Positions 1 through 8,696 are shown, counted from the stretch's first letter. The stretch is 8,696 nucleotides of DNA from an uncultured Methylococcaceae bacterium (GCA_903939355.1 CAJAHC010000451.1:1-8696), one strand, 5' to 3'. The notes: a model not told the origin generated them from the sequence alone. Translations and numbers: made by a program.

Positions 1-931
1 AATAAGCAGCTTTAGCTACCCCTATAAGTGCATTCGCTGCAGCAGCTTGTCGTTCAGCAATTGTGATATCCGGTCTTCGCTCTAAAAGTTCTGACGGTAT
101 ACTGACGGGTATAGCGGGAAGAAAAGTATTCAGTGACCCCACAGAGATGGTTACTTGCGCGGGAGGCTTGCCTATTAGAATGGCTATAGCATGTTCTACT
201 TGTGCTCGTTGTACTTCAATATTAATAGCTTGAGCTTGTGCTGATTGCAGTTGAGTTTCAGCTTGGACAATTTCAGACTTGGCTGCCATACCCACGGCAT
301 AACGGTTTTGGGTTATTGTTAATGTTTTTTGATAAGTTTTAACGGTATCGTTTAAAAGCTTTATCTGTGCATCGAATACTCTTAGCAGGAAATAGTTTTG
401 AGCTAATGTGGTTTGTGTTGATAAACGTAAGGCCTGTAGAGTCGCTGCACTGGCTTGTGCATTGGCTCGACTTGATTCGACTTGTCTGCGGACACTGCCC
501 CATAGATCTGGTTCCCAGGCGGCACTTAATGCAATATTAAATAGGTTCTTGACACCACTTACAGCTCTTGTTTCTCCACTGACGGCCTTGAATCTACTAG
601 CACTCGCAGAAGCATTAGCGATCGGGAAATAAGCTGCAGTTGCAGTTTGTACCATTGACTGGGACTGACGAAATTGAGCTTCTGCTTGAGCGATTGATTG
701 ATTGGCAATATTAATCTGTTCTTCAAGGGCATTCAGACGTGGATCCTTAAATATTTCCCACCATTTATCAGAAAGTTCAATATCACGAGGACGGGCTTGT
801 TTCCAACCTTTAACCTCTTTAAATGTATTAGGAAAAGCATTGGTTGGTTTTTTGTAATCGGGCCCTACACTGCAACCCTCTGCTATTATGAAGCAAAGAA
901 TGGTAACTAACCTTAATAAGTAGGTAATCAT
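1..931 (-). CDS. NodT/OpmB-family outer-membrane efflux lipoprotein (3' end beyond the window)
   Basis: Outer-membrane channel of a tripartite efflux system, TolC/OprM superfamily. Reading leftward from ATG at 931 gives 310 uninterrupted codons to the window edge; family members are usually 450-490 residues, so roughly a third is missing. The N-terminus is a short hydrophobic signal followed by Cys20 and the family signature SVGPDYKKP (21-29). The first outer-membrane efflux repeat spans about 60-255, including WEPDLWGSVRRQ (139-150) and the helical stretch QNRYAVGMAAKSEIVQAETQ (209-228). The second repeat opens with the diagnostic PSELLERRPDI (279-289) and AERQAAAANALIGVAKAAY (292-310). An in-frame stop lies six codons upstream with no ATG, GTG or TTG between, which fixes the start. 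No clear Shine-Dalgarno is visible. The lipobox is odd (AEG-Cys, Glu at -2). The gene starts 29 bp after mdtC with no terminator between, so it is probably the dedicated exit duct for this pump, matching opmB in muxABC-opmB. Orthology to OpmB specifically is inferred from gene order. Confidence 0.93.
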   Translation of the reverse strand, partial: MITYLLRLVTILCFIIAEGCSVGPDYKKPTNAFPNTFKEVKGWKQARPRDIELSDKWWEIFKDPRLNALEEQINIANQSIAQAEAQFRQSQSMVQTATAAYFPIANASASASRFKAVSGETRAVSGVKNLFNIALSAAWEPDLWGSVRRQVESSRANAQASAATLQALRLSTQTTLAQNYFLLRVFDAQIKLLNDTVKTYQKTLTITQNRYAVGMAAKSEIVQAETQLQSAQAQAINIEVQRAQVEHAIAILIGKPPAQVTISVGSLNTFLPAIPVSIPSELLERRPDITIAERQAAAANALIGVAKAAY

Positions 932-960
932 AATTAATTCAGAATGTCAGGGAAATGCTC
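932..960 (-). other. Short gap between mdtC and the channel gene
   Basis: Twenty-nine bases separate the mdtC TAA from the ATG of the outer-membrane channel. There is no hairpin plus T-run and no room for a separate promoter, so the channel gene is most simply read as the fourth gene of the same transcript. The ten bases before the ATG are AT-rich and carry no purine-rich ribosome binding site. Confidence 0.7.
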
Positions 961-3900
961 TTAAAGTAGATTTGTCGAATTCGAAAACGGTGTTGACGCT
1001 TTACGTTGAAGAGTGCGACGACACCAAGACTGAAAACGATCCAGATATAGATAAATAACAGGAGTTGAATATAACGTCAGCAATTGACTAAACAGCAAGC
1101 CGCCGACTATTGCTATACCCAAGGGTCTTCTTAATTCAGATCCGTAACCTGATCCAAGGGCAAGAGGTAATGCTGCAAGAAGGGCCGCAAAAGTAGTCAT
1201 CATAATGGGACGAAAACGCATCAAACAGGCATTGAAAATAGCATCTTTTGGGCTCATAGCCAATGTGCGTTCAGCATTTAAGGCAAAATCTATCATCATA
1301 ATGGCGTTCTTCTTTACGATACCGATCAATAAAATAACACCAATCATGGCTATGATGCTAAATTCAGTTTTAAAAACAATGAGTGCCAGAATTGCGCCAA
1401 TACCTGCAGATGGCAAAGTGGAAAGAATAGTTAAAGGATGGATATAACTCTCATATAAAATACCCAGTACAATATAAATTGAAATCAAAGCAGCCAGAAT
1501 TAGCCAAGGTTGATCATTCAAAGATTCTTTGAAAGCTTTAGCAGTTCCTTGGAAACTTCCATGAATAGATGCAGGAACTCCAAGATTGCTCATTGTTTCT
1601 GTTATTGCTTGACTTGCTGTAGATAAAGACGTGCCAGGTTTAAGATTGAAAGAGATGGTTCCTGCGGGAAACTGGCTTTGGTGGTTGACAGATAATGGAG
1701 TATTGGTAGTTGAGTAAGTTACAAAAGTTGAAAATGGTATTTGCCCTCTAGAGGTTAACAGGGGCACTGCTGGAGCATTGATATAAATATTCTTCAATGT
1801 TTCTGCGCTTTGTGAAAATTCTGGAGTGACTTCCATAATGACACGATATTGGTTAAGAGAGTTGTAAATTAAAGAAATTTGTCTTTGTCCAAAGGCATTG
1901 TTGAGTGTGGAATTAATTTGTGTCTGACTAAGCCCAAGTCTGCTACTAAGGTCACGATCGACCTGGAGTGAAATTTGCTGTCCATTATCCTGCTGATTGG
2001 TATTTACATCGACTAATTCTGTGCGTTTTGATAATGCTTTGACTATTTGAGGAACCCAAGTGCGAAGTTCTTCTAAATTATCCGCTTGCAGGGAATATTC
2101 AAATAAAGCGGAAGAGCCACGTGCTCCGAGCCTTAAATCTTGGGGTGACTGCAATATCAATTGGGCTCCTGGTTCATTTTTAAGTTTACCCCTTAGTCGC
2201 GTCATGAGTTTATCAACACTCAATTGTCTTTCTTCTAGGGGTTTAAGAGTTGCAAACAGTTGCCCGCTATTTGTGCTGCGTTGCCCCCCAGTAAAGCCGA
2301 TAACTGTTTCAATTTCAGGATCTTGGTACATTATTGCAACAAAATCAGCCAGTTTTTTTTGCATGGCTTGTGAGGATATACTTTGATCAGCTTGAATGGT
2401 TCCTGAAAGTCTTCCAGTATCCTGAATAGGAAAGAAGCCTTTGGGTACTATTGTGTAAAGGTATATATTTAAACCTATCGTACATAATAATAATAACATT
2501 ACTAATGGGCTGTTACGCAAAGCCCATCGAAGCGTATGTTCATAGCCAGTAAGCAAACGATTAGGATGTTGTTCAGTGAAATGGTAAAGATGACTACGTG
2601 TTTTTATTTTTAAGGGTCTTAGCCAAAGCGCGCAAAGCATGGGTGTAGTAGTCAGTGAGATGACTAAAGAAATGAGAACGGCAGCCGAGAGTATGACTGC
2701 AAATTCTTGAAAAAGACGCCCCACAATCCCACCCATTAATAAAATAGGAATAAAGACTGCAACAAGCGATAGACTCATGGTCAATACAGTAAAGCCAACT
2801 TCACCCGCACCTTTTAAAGCGGCTTGTCGTGGGGAGGTGCCTTGTTCCATATGGCGTGAAGTATTTTCAAGAACAACAATTGCGTCATCGACTACAAAAC
2901 CTGTAGCTATAGTGAGTGCCATCAGTGAAAGATTATCTAAGCTATAGTGGCATAAGTACATTACTCCGAAAGTACCTAGTAAGGATACAGGTATAGTAAT
3001 GATAGGAATCATGGCGGAGCGAAGATCTCGTAGAAACAAAAAAACTATAAGAATTACTAGACCTATAGCAATTAAGAGGCTTCGCTCAACTTCATGAAGA
3101 GAGGCGCGAATTGTAATGGATCTATCTAGAACCATTGACAGTTTACAGGCGCTAGGAATAGATGCCTGTAATTGCGGTAACAATGATTTTATTTTATCAA
3201 CCGTTTCTATGATATTGGCGCCGGCTTGTTTATTTATGATTAACAAAATAGCGGGTTGGTTGTCTTTGAGTCCGGCAGATCGTAAGTCTTCTACAGAATC
3301 TAGGGCCTGCCCTAGATCTGATAAGCGTATGGCTGCACCATTTTTATAAGTAACGATGAGAGGCAAATATTCGCTAGCTGTTTTGGCTTGGTCGTTGGCA
3401 TAAATTGGTAAGTGATGAGTTGCATTTTCAAGAGCTCCTTTAGGCCTATTGACATTGCTTGCGGCAATCGTAGCTCTTACTTCTTCAAAGCCAATACCGT
3501 ATTTTGCTAAAGCGACAGGATTAAGTTGAATTCTTACTGCAGGTAGAGAGCTACCACCCACTGTAACTTGCCCAACTCCTTGAATTTGTGATATTTTTTG
3601 CGCTAGAATTGTTGAGGCGGCATCATAAAGTTGGCCGCGTGTCATGGTTTCTGAGGTTAAAGCAAGGATCATGATTGGCGAATCTGCCGGGTTGATCTTT
3701 TTATAACTTGGCCGATTTGGCATGTTGCCTGGTAGTAAGTTATTGGCTGCATTAATAGCAGCTTGTACATCTCGTGCCGCACCATCAATGTCACGATTAA
3801 TATCAAATTGCAAGATAATACTGGTTGTACCCATGGAACTTGCAGAAGTTATTTCTGTGATACCTGCAATATTCCCAAGCGCACGTTCTAACGATGTTGC

Positions 3901-4089
3901 TACTGAAGAACTCATGATTTCGGGACTGGCTCCGGGCAAGGAAGCTTGAACAGAAATAGTGGGAAAGTCAACTTGTGGTAGGGGTGCGATCGGTAATTGG
4001 AAAAAAGCGATTAATCCCGCCAAACTAATTGCCAGTGTTAGAAGCGAAGTGGCTATTGGACGATAGATAAAATACTCTGATAAATTCAC
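961..4089 (-). CDS. mdtC: MdtC/MuxC-like RND efflux pump subunit
   Basis: Inner-membrane proton/drug antiporter subunit of the RND (HAE1) family, 1042 residues, close to the 1025 of E. coli MdtC. Layout: TM1 about 9-29, first periplasmic porter/docking domain about 30-335, TM2-6 about 336-487, cytoplasmic linker, TM7 about 527-547, second periplasmic domain about 549-857, TM8-12 about 860-1016. Visible proton-relay residues are Asp401-Asp402 in [13 protein letters not shown] (TM4), Lys927 in [13 protein letters not shown] (TM10), and Arg958 and Thr965 in RFRPIMMTT (TM11). MdtC-type rather than MdtB-type signatures are [20 protein letters not shown] near residue 37, GALENATH (218-225), IQADQSIS (565-572) and SVNHQ (800-804). 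The start is GTG, overlapping the mdtB stop by 4 nt (GTGA) with AGGAA six bases upstream, so translation is probably coupled. In E. coli, MdtB and MdtC work as a B2C heterotrimer; assembly here is inferred from that. The substrate is unknown. The C-terminal tail (1020-1042) is basic and then Ser/Asn-rich, unlike E. coli MdtC. Confidence 0.96.
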   Translation of the reverse strand: MNLSEYFIYRPIATSLLTLAISLAGLIAFFQLPIAPLPQVDFPTISVQASLPGASPEIMSSSVATSLERALGNIAGITEITSASSMGTTSIILQFDINRDIDGAARDVQAAINAANNLLPGNMPNRPSYKKINPADSPIMILALTSETMTRGQLYDAASTILAQKISQIQGVGQVTVGGSSLPAVRIQLNPVALAKYGIGFEEVRATIAASNVNRPKGALENATHHLPIYANDQAKTASEYLPLIVTYKNGAAIRLSDLGQALDSVEDLRSAGLKDNQPAILLIINKQAGANIIETVDKIKSLLPQLQASIPSACKLSMVLDRSITIRASLHEVERSLLIAIGLVILIVFLFLRDLRSAMIPIITIPVSLLGTFGVMYLCHYSLDNLSLMALTIATGFVVDDAIVVLENTSRHMEQGTSPRQAALKGAGEVGFTVLTMSLSLVAVFIPILLMGGIVGRLFQEFAVILSAAVLISLVISLTTTPMLCALWLRPLKIKTRSHLYHFTEQHPNRLLTGYEHTLRWALRNSPLVMLLLLCTIGLNIYLYTIVPKGFFPIQDTGRLSGTIQADQSISSQAMQKKLADFVAIMYQDPEIETVIGFTGGQRSTNSGQLFATLKPLEERQLSVDKLMTRLRGKLKNEPGAQLILQSPQDLRLGARGSSALFEYSLQADNLEELRTWVPQIVKALSKRTELVDVNTNQQDNGQQISLQVDRDLSSRLGLSQTQINSTLNNAFGQRQISLIYNSLNQYRVIMEVTPEFSQSAETLKNIYINAPAVPLLTSRGQIPFSTFVTYSTTNTPLSVNHQSQFPAGTISFNLKPGTSLSTASQAITETMSNLGVPASIHGSFQGTAKAFKESLNDQPWLILAALISIYIVLGILYESYIHPLTILSTLPSAGIGAILALIVFKTEFSIIAMIGVILLIGIVKKNAIMMIDFALNAERTLAMSPKDAIFNACLMRFRPIMMTTFAALLAALPLALGSGYGSELRRPLGIAIVGGLLFSQLLTLYSTPVIYLYLDRFQSWCRRTLQRKASTPFSNSTNLL
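4086..4089 (-). other. mdtB stop / mdtC start overlap (GTGA)
   Basis: The mdtC GTG start and the mdtB TGA stop share four bases. Such overlaps are common where two subunits of one complex are made together. It is seen directly in the sequence; coupling is inferred. Confidence 0.9.
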
Positions 4090-7000
4090 AGAGATTCCTG
4101 GTCGATATCTGGGGTGTCGGTGAATTTTCGCTCCAGTTTATTGAAATACAAATAAATGACTGGCGTAGTGAACAGGGTAAGTAGCTGACTCATGATTAAG
4201 CCACCCACCATTGTAATACCAAGTGGGTGGCGAAGTTCCGAGCCCTCTCCAGTGCCCAGCATAAGAGGTAGTGCACTAAGTAGAGCAGCCATGGTTGTCA
4301 TCATGATTGGACGAAAACGCTGGAGACAGGCTTGGTGTATCGCTTGTCTGGGTGAAAGGCCTTGTTTGCGTTCCGCATCGAGGGCAAAATCTATCATCAT
4401 AATGGCATTTTTTTTGACGATACCTATGAGTAGAATGATGCCGATAATTGAAATTATTCCTAAATCGTTACCTGAAAGCATGAGCGCAAGAAGTGCGCCT
4501 ACACCCGCTGATGGTAGCGTCGAAAGAATTGTAATGGGATGAATGTAGCTTTCGTAGAGTATGCCTAGCACAATATAGACGGTTATTATAGCCGCCAGAA
4601 TCAACCATAATGTGTTGGCTTGTGAAGAACTAAACGCCAGTGTCGCACCTTGGTAATTGGCTTGTACACTTAGTGGTAATGCTATTTTTTCCTTGCTTGT
4701 TTCGATGATTTTAATAGCATCATCTAAAAAGGCATTAGGTGCTAAGTTAAAGGAAATAGTTGTTGATGGAAATTGTCCCAAACGATTGGTAATAAGAGGT
4801 GCTGTATGCTCAGATATATTGGCAATTATTGATAGAGGAACTTGAACGCCAGTTGACGATGGTACCCGAATATTTTTTAAACTCTCTAAACCTTGTCGAA
4901 ATTCAGGCTTAACTTCAAGAACTACTCGATATTGGTTAGATTGTGTGAAAATAGTAGAGATAAATCGTTGCCCAAAAGCATCGTATAAGACGTTATCAAT
5001 CGCGGCAATACTGATGCCCATTCTGCTTGCTGTACTTCTATCAATAGCTACGAAAGCTTGAAGTCCATGGTCTTGAAGGTCGCTGTTGATTTCAGAAAAC
5101 TGCGGTTGTTTAGATAATTCTTCAACGAGAAGTGATGTCCAGTAACTTAACTCTTCACGATTTACCGATTCCAAAGTAAATTGGTACTGACTGCGGCTAA
5201 CACGATTTTCAATAGTAAGGTCTTGAACAGGCTGAAGAAATAGTTTTATACCTTCAATTTGGCTAAGTTTGGCTTGTAATCTGTGGATGATTTCTGTGGC
5301 GTTAATTATTCGTGCGTCTATTGGTTTTAACGTTATTATGAATCGTCCGGTATTGAGTGTGTGATTAGTTCCGTCAACACCAATAATAGAGGAAACATCT
5401 TCGACAGCAGGATCTTGCAGAATTATTGAGCTTAAAGCTTGTTGACGCTCAGACATGGCAGCAAAAGAAATGGATTGTGGCGCTTCAGAAATTCCTTGAA
5501 TAATGCCAGTGTCTTGGATGGGAAAGAAACCTTTAGGAACGACAAGGTACAATAATAGGGTAAGTACCAACGTTGTAAGAGCAACTAAGAGTGTCGCGCT
5601 CTGATGCTCTAGAACAAAATCCAGCATTTTTGCATAGCTTTTAGTTACGTTATCTAAAAAACGTCCGCTGGCTAAATAAAACCGACTTTTTTTATCTTCC
5701 GATTGAGGCTTTAACATTTTTGCGCACATCATTGGCGTAAGGGTCAGCGAAATAAATGCAGATATAAGGATGGCTACTGCTAGTGTAATTGCAAATTCGC
5801 GGAATAATCGGCCAACTATGTCGCCCATGAATAACAAAGGGATTAAAACGGCTACCAATGAAAAAGTTAAAGAGATAATTGTGAAAGAAATTTGTTCAGA
5901 TCCTTTGAGTGCAGCATTCCTTGGAGTTTCTCCTTGTTCAATATAACGGGTAATGTTTTCGATAACGACGATGGCATCATCAACTACAAAGCCGGCAGCT
6001 ATAGTTAGTGCCATGAGGGTCAAGTTATTAATGCTAAAGTCGGCCAGATACATAATGGAAAAAGTGCCAATCAAAGAGAGTGGTACGACTATTCCGGGAA
6101 TAGCGGTGGCAGAAGCATTGCGTAAAAATAAAAAGATAACTAGTACTACCAAGGCAAGTGCAATAAGTAATTCTGTATGGACATCTTGAATTGAAGCTCG
6201 AATCGTGTTGGTGCGGTCAGTTAATATGACAACGTCAAGAGCACTGGGAAGTGCTTCTTGCAACTTAGGTAATAGTTGTTTGATGCGATCAACAACTTCG
6301 ATGACATTACTGCCGGGTTGGCGCTGAATATTGACAATAACAGCAGATTCACCATTTGCCCAAGCGGCTAATTTTATGTTTTCAGTATCGTCGATGGCAT
6401 CAGCAATATCCGATAAATATATAGGTCTGTTATTACGATATGCAATGATCAGCGCTTTATATTCTGCCGCTGATCGAAGCTGATCATTGGCATCGATAAT
6501 AGCTGATTTAGCCGGGCCATCAAACATCCCTTTAGGCTGGTTGACATTGGCGTTGACTATAGCAAGGCGGAGGTCTTCCAAACTTAGGCCGTAGGCGGCC
6601 ATCGCAGTGGGATTAGCTTGAACACGAACAGCGGGTCGTTGTCCACCACTAATTGTTACCAATCCCACTCCAGATAATTGCGAAAATTTTTGAGCTAGTC
6701 TAGTGTCAACCAGATCTTCAACTTTAGATAAAGGAAGTGTTTTTGAAGTAACTGCTAACGTCAAGATAGGGGCATCTGCAGGGTTAACTTTATTGTATAT
6801 TGGTGGCATGGGGAGATCAGTCGGAAGGAAATTGTTGGCGGCGTTGATAGCAGCCTGTACTTCCTGTTCGGCAATATCCAGATCTAAGTTCAGGTTAAAC
6901 TCAAGTGTAATTACCGAAGCACCTCCAGAACTTGAAGACGACATTTGATTTACACTGGGTAGTTGACCAAATTGCCGTTCCAATGGAGAGGTGATTAGAG

Positions 7001-7181
7001 AGGTCATGACTTCTTGGTTGGCGCCAGGATATAAAGTTACTACCTGAATCGTGGGATAGTCAACTTGAGGTAAAGCAGATATTGGTAATTCTCGATAGGC
7101 AATTATGCCTACTAGAAGTAGAGCCAGCATTAAAAGCGATGTAGCAATTGGACGTAAGATAAACAGCCGAGAGGGATTCAT
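4086..7181 (-). CDS. mdtB: MdtB/MuxB-like RND efflux pump subunit
   Basis: Second RND pump subunit, 1031 residues (E. coli MdtB 1040). It has the standard 12-TM layout: TM1 about 9-29, periplasmic domain about 30-335, TM2-6 about 336-487, TM7 about 528-548, periplasmic domain about 549-855, TM8-12 about 857-1012. The proton relay is intact: Asp401-Asp402 in [13 protein letters not shown], Lys924 in [13 protein letters not shown], Arg955 and Thr962 in RFRPIMMTT. MdtB-type signatures are [14 protein letters not shown] (41-54), PLERQFGQ (66-73), [12 protein letters not shown] (84-95), [20 protein letters not shown] (451-470) and GVDGTN (601-606). The ATG at 7181 is the only usable start: upstream the frame is open back to a stop at 7248-7250 but has no ATG, GTG or TTG. 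The N-terminus is therefore about ten residues shorter than in E. coli, ahead of the shared PSRLFI. No Shine-Dalgarno is seen before it. It lies 56 bp after mdtA and overlaps mdtC by 4 nt. It is expected to pair with MdtC in a mixed trimer, known for E. coli and inferred here. Confidence 0.96.
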   Translation of the reverse strand: MNPSRLFILRPIATSLLMLALLLVGIIAYRELPISALPQVDYPTIQVVTLYPGANQEVMTSLITSPLERQFGQLPSVNQMSSSSSGGASVITLEFNLNLDLDIAEQEVQAAINAANNFLPTDLPMPPIYNKVNPADAPILTLAVTSKTLPLSKVEDLVDTRLAQKFSQLSGVGLVTISGGQRPAVRVQANPTAMAAYGLSLEDLRLAIVNANVNQPKGMFDGPAKSAIIDANDQLRSAAEYKALIIAYRNNRPIYLSDIADAIDDTENIKLAAWANGESAVIVNIQRQPGSNVIEVVDRIKQLLPKLQEALPSALDVVILTDRTNTIRASIQDVHTELLIALALVVLVIFLFLRNASATAIPGIVVPLSLIGTFSIMYLADFSINNLTLMALTIAAGFVVDDAIVVIENITRYIEQGETPRNAALKGSEQISFTIISLTFSLVAVLIPLLFMGDIVGRLFREFAITLAVAILISAFISLTLTPMMCAKMLKPQSEDKKSRFYLASGRFLDNVTKSYAKMLDFVLEHQSATLLVALTTLVLTLLLYLVVPKGFFPIQDTGIIQGISEAPQSISFAAMSERQQALSSIILQDPAVEDVSSIIGVDGTNHTLNTGRFIITLKPIDARIINATEIIHRLQAKLSQIEGIKLFLQPVQDLTIENRVSRSQYQFTLESVNREELSYWTSLLVEELSKQPQFSEINSDLQDHGLQAFVAIDRSTASRMGISIAAIDNVLYDAFGQRFISTIFTQSNQYRVVLEVKPEFRQGLESLKNIRVPSSTGVQVPLSIIANISEHTAPLITNRLGQFPSTTISFNLAPNAFLDDAIKIIETSKEKIALPLSVQANYQGATLAFSSSQANTLWLILAAIITVYIVLGILYESYIHPITILSTLPSAGVGALLALMLSGNDLGIISIIGIILLIGIVKKNAIMMIDFALDAERKQGLSPRQAIHQACLQRFRPIMMTTMAALLSALPLMLGTGEGSELRHPLGITMVGGLIMSQLLTLFTTPVIYLYFNKLERKFTDTPDIDQESL
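4095..4099 (-). promoter_or_regulatory. Shine-Dalgarno for mdtC, inside the mdtB 3' end
   Basis: AGGAA lies six bases before the GTG start of mdtC, within the last codons of mdtB. It supports the GTG at 4087-4089 as the true start and, with the 4-nt GTGA overlap, termination-reinitiation coupling that would hold the MdtB:MdtC ratio steady. It is the only convincing ribosome binding site I see in the operon. Confidence 0.7.
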
Positions 7182-7219
7182 AAATTTGGTATGTCGGCCA
7201 GAGCTAAAGAGAAAATCAC
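7178..7219 (-). other. Possible 13-codon leader mini-ORF ending at the mdtB start
   Basis: From GTG at 7217-7219 a reading frame of 13 codons ([13 protein letters not shown] if read) ends in a TGA that overlaps the mdtB ATG as ATGA. It is in the same frame as mdtA, and a second GTG at 7232-7234 lies one codon after the mdtA stop. TAAGGAG is 14 bases upstream of the 7219 GTG, further than usual. It could carry ribosomes from mdtA to mdtB, whose own start lacks a Shine-Dalgarno, but a short frame like this may be chance. I do not claim it as a gene. Confidence 0.2.
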
Positions 7220-7223
7220 GGAC

Positions 7224-7238
7224 AGGAGAAACACTCCT
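7224..7238 (-). promoter_or_regulatory. Small hairpin over an SD-like sequence after mdtA
   Basis: AGGAG, beginning on the last base of the mdtA TAA, can pair with CTCCT after a 5-nt loop (TGTTT), making a 5-bp stem. No T-run follows, so it is not an intrinsic terminator. The TAAGGAG would be a perfect ribosome binding site but lies about 50 nt before the mdtB ATG, and the CTCCT could mask it. A stem this short can occur by chance, so any function is speculative. Confidence 0.3.
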
Positions 7239-8479
7239 TACTTCCGTTCATTTGATGAATTCTGATTGTGTTGTTTGTCGGGAAGGGCCAGCGTTTCCTC
7301 GCCGGAAGGTGTTTGTTCGCGATTAATAAGTTTAACCTTTACATTGTCACGTAATTTATCAGCACCGTCTGTCACAACCAATTCATTAGTTTGAAGGCCT
7401 TTTAATATAGTAACTTTCTCACCATCAGTAGGGCCTAAACTCAGTGCTTGTACCTTTACTGTTTGATCATCTTTTATTACATAAACAAATGGGCCAATTA
7501 CCCCTCTTTGAATAGCTGAGGTTGGTATAATAGTTACAGCATGAAGAGTCTCCATCTTCATTTTAATATTAACAAACTGATTTGAAAATAGAGTATTGTC
7601 TTCATTGGTAAACTGACCTTTAAGTTTAACGGTTCCTGTACTTGTATCAATTTGGTTATCCACCGCTAATAGTTGTCCTTCAGCAAGTTTGATGTTACCA
7701 CCTCGGTCATAGGCTTCAATTGATAAAACTTCTCCTGATTTAAATCGTTTCATAACGGCAGGTAAATTATCCTCGGGCAGGGTAAAAACAGCTGAAATTG
7801 GACTGATTTGCGTAATAACAGCTAGTCCGCTGGCATCAGAAGTGTTAATTATATTTCCTTGATCGATTAAGCGTAATCCTAGTCTTCCTGTAATGGGTGC
7901 AGTAATTCTTGCATAACTCAGTTGAAGTTTGGCATTTGCAACTAGGCCGCGATCTATTTCTACAGTTCCTTGATGTTGTTCTACCACAGACTGCTGAGTA
8001 TGTGTTTGTTGTGCCGCAATAGAATCTTGTTCTAGTAATGTCTTGTAACGTACCAGATCCATTTGTGCATTTTTTAACAATGCTTGGTCTCTTTGTAGTT
8101 GACCCTCGGCTTGCATTAATTGCACTTGAAATGCTCGTGGGTCAATTTCGGCCAGTAAATCACCTGCGTTTACAAGTGCGCCTTCTTTGAAAGCGACATG
8201 GATAAGCTCTCCATCAACACGTGATTTCACGGTAACTGTACGAAGTGCCGTTACGGTGCCCAAACCATTTAGGTAAACGGGGAAGTCACCTTGGATAGAG
8301 ACGACTGCAGTTACTGCGATGACAGGCTCATTTAATTTTTTGGAGACTTTGGAGTTCTCTTCTGAAGGGTTACCAACCCATTTGATGATAAAAAAGATCA
8401 ATGCCAACAACAGAGCTAACGCACTTCCTATTTTCCAGAGAAAATATTTTTTGTTCCTTTCTTTTAATTGTCCAAGCAT
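7238..8479 (-). CDS. mdtA: MdtA/MuxA-like RND periplasmic adaptor (membrane fusion protein)
   Basis: Adaptor joining the RND pump to the outer-membrane channel, HlyD/AcrA-type family, 413 residues against 415 in E. coli MdtA. A basic N-terminus ([11 protein letters not shown]) is followed by one hydrophobic segment at about 17-34 with no lipobox Cys, so it is probably an uncleaved membrane anchor rather than a lipoprotein. Next come the first half of the biotinyl/lipoyl-like domain (about 78-116, with [12 protein letters not shown] and [10 protein letters not shown]), an alpha-helical hairpin rich in Gln/Ala (about 117-178), and the second lipoyl half with the family signature [17 protein letters not shown] (187-203). 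The beta-barrel follows (about 224-310, with [16 protein letters not shown]), then the membrane-proximal domain (about 314-386) and a hydrophilic tail. ATG 8479 is chosen because the frame stops at 8507-8509 with no other standard start between. Only a weak GGA lies ten bases upstream. It is first in the operon, directly behind a sigma70-like promoter. MdtA and MuxA are the same family branch; I use mdtA for convenience. Confidence 0.95.
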   Translation of the reverse strand: MLGQLKERNKKYFLWKIGSALALLLALIFFIIKWVGNPSEENSKVSKKLNEPVIAVTAVVSIQGDFPVYLNGLGTVTALRTVTVKSRVDGELIHVAFKEGALVNAGDLLAEIDPRAFQVQLMQAEGQLQRDQALLKNAQMDLVRYKTLLEQDSIAAQQTHTQQSVVEQHQGTVEIDRGLVANAKLQLSYARITAPITGRLGLRLIDQGNIINTSDASGLAVITQISPISAVFTLPEDNLPAVMKRFKSGEVLSIEAYDRGGNIKLAEGQLLAVDNQIDTSTGTVKLKGQFTNEDNTLFSNQFVNIKMKMETLHAVTIIPTSAIQRGVIGPFVYVIKDDQTVKVQALSLGPTDGEKVTILKGLQTNELVVTDGADKLRDNVKVKLINREQTPSGEETLALPDKQHNQNSSNERK

Positions 8480-8525
8480 TGTTGATTTGTCCGGGGTCAG
8501 GCTTTGTTAAATAGCATACATCTAC

Positions 8526-8554
8526 ATTATCTTACAAAATATACTTCATTTCAA
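8526..8554 (-). promoter_or_regulatory. Sigma70-like promoter of the mdtABC-channel operon
   Basis: The minus strand carries -35 TTGAAA (8549-8554, 5 of 6 to consensus), a 17-bp spacer, and -10 GATAAT (8526-8531, 5 of 6). Transcription would start near 8519, leaving a leader of about 40 nt before the mdtA ATG at 8479. It is the best-scoring arrangement I find by eye upstream of the operon. AT-rich DNA yields chance matches, but two 5/6 boxes at ideal spacing immediately before the first gene are persuasive. Confidence 0.65.
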
Positions 8555-8555
8555 A

Positions 8556-8592
8556 GGTGCAGAGAGATTGGAGTGGATAGATTAATTGCACC
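8556..8592. repeat. 6-bp inverted repeat just upstream of the -35 box
   Basis: On the minus strand GGTGCA (8587-8592) and TGCACC (8556-8561) form a perfect inverted repeat with a 25-bp gap, ending one base before the -35 hexamer. The position suits an activator or a looped regulator site, but six bases with a long gap is weak evidence and no known operator is recognised. Confidence 0.25.
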
Positions 8593-8696
8593 AAAAAAGT
8601 AAGTTATAAAAGTTGGACTAGGAGTAATAAAGTATTTTTTTATAATTAGATGTCTCATCGATTGCAGAGTAATGATTTATTGATATTTACTTTAAG

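Larger units (their letters stand above)
8480..8696. other. Non-coding upstream region
   Basis: This 217-bp AT-rich stretch contains the promoter and the inverted repeat described separately. I find no credible coding frame in it on either strand, no tRNA and no terminator-like hairpin with a T-run. No regulator gene such as baeSR enters the window from the right, so the control of the operon cannot be read here. Confidence 0.6.

Noticed and set aside
1282..4406. A 24-base identical stretch shared by mdtC (1282-1305) and mdtB (4383-4406), with further near-matches nearby.
   Set aside because: It encodes the conserved TM10 segment AIMMIDFA in both paralogues, so it reflects an old gene duplication and strong conservation, not a mobile or regulatory repeat. 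Recent gene conversion is possible but not needed.
7224..7238. The hairpin after mdtA as a transcription terminator.
   Set aside because: The stem is only 5 bp with no T-run behind it, and mdtB follows at once in the same functional set.
408..7326. Many short open frames of about 60-116 codons on the plus strand opposite the four genes.
   Set aside because: All lie antisense to well-supported, full-length genes, show no recognisable domains, and are what long conserved coding regions produce by chance in other frames.
8613..8646. TTGGAC and TATAAT on the plus strand, a possible divergent promoter.
   Set aside because: The spacing is 22 bp, well outside the usual 16-18, and no plus-strand gene start is visible before the window ends.
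1..8696. A previously undescribed system, mobile element, CRISPR array or RNA gene.
   Set aside because: The coding space is fully taken by four recognisable efflux genes. The gaps are 29, 56 and 217 bases and show no transposon ends, direct-repeat arrays, tRNA-like or riboswitch-like structure.

Overview
The window carries one tandem gene block, all on the minus strand, encoding a complete RND-type tripartite efflux system. The order of transcription (right to left in window coordinates) is a periplasmic adaptor (MdtA-like, 7238-8479), two different inner-membrane RND pump subunits (MdtB-like, 4086-7181, and MdtC-like, 961-4089), and a NodT-family outer-membrane channel lipoprotein (1-931, cut by the left edge). 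This is the gene order of the Pseudomonas MuxABC-OpmB operon. The E. coli mdtABCD-baeSR cluster differs: there an MFS transporter and a two-component system follow the pump and TolC is borrowed. All four reading frames are intact wherever they can be read.

Region by region: 8480-8696 is non-coding upstream DNA with a good sigma70-like promoter (TTGAAA, 17 bp, GATAAT) about 40 nt before the adaptor start. A 56-bp gap separates mdtA from mdtB and holds a small hairpin over a Shine-Dalgarno-like sequence and a possible 13-codon mini-ORF ending in an ATGA overlap with mdtB. mdtB and mdtC overlap by 4 nt (GTGA), which implies translational coupling. A 29-bp gap with no terminator separates mdtC from the channel gene. 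The four genes therefore look like one transcription unit.

The genes should work together as in the known family. MdtB and MdtC form a mixed trimer in the inner membrane that uses the proton gradient, MdtA bridges it across the periplasm, and the OpmB-like channel opens through the outer membrane. Both pump subunits keep the proton-relay residues (Asp-Asp in TM4, Lys in TM10, Arg and Thr in TM11). The substrates cannot be read from sequence.

The organism is a Gram-negative bacterium, most likely a gammaproteobacterium with an AT-rich genome. The proteins are close to enterobacterial and pseudomonad MdtABC/MuxABC while the DNA is clearly AT-leaning. A Legionella-like lineage would fit, but this is a guess from composition. 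I see no mobile element, RNA gene, CRISPR array or unknown gene family, and I do not think the window holds an undescribed system. The points most worth a second look are the mdtA-mdtB junction, the atypical lipobox of the channel protein, and the scarcity of Shine-Dalgarno sequences.
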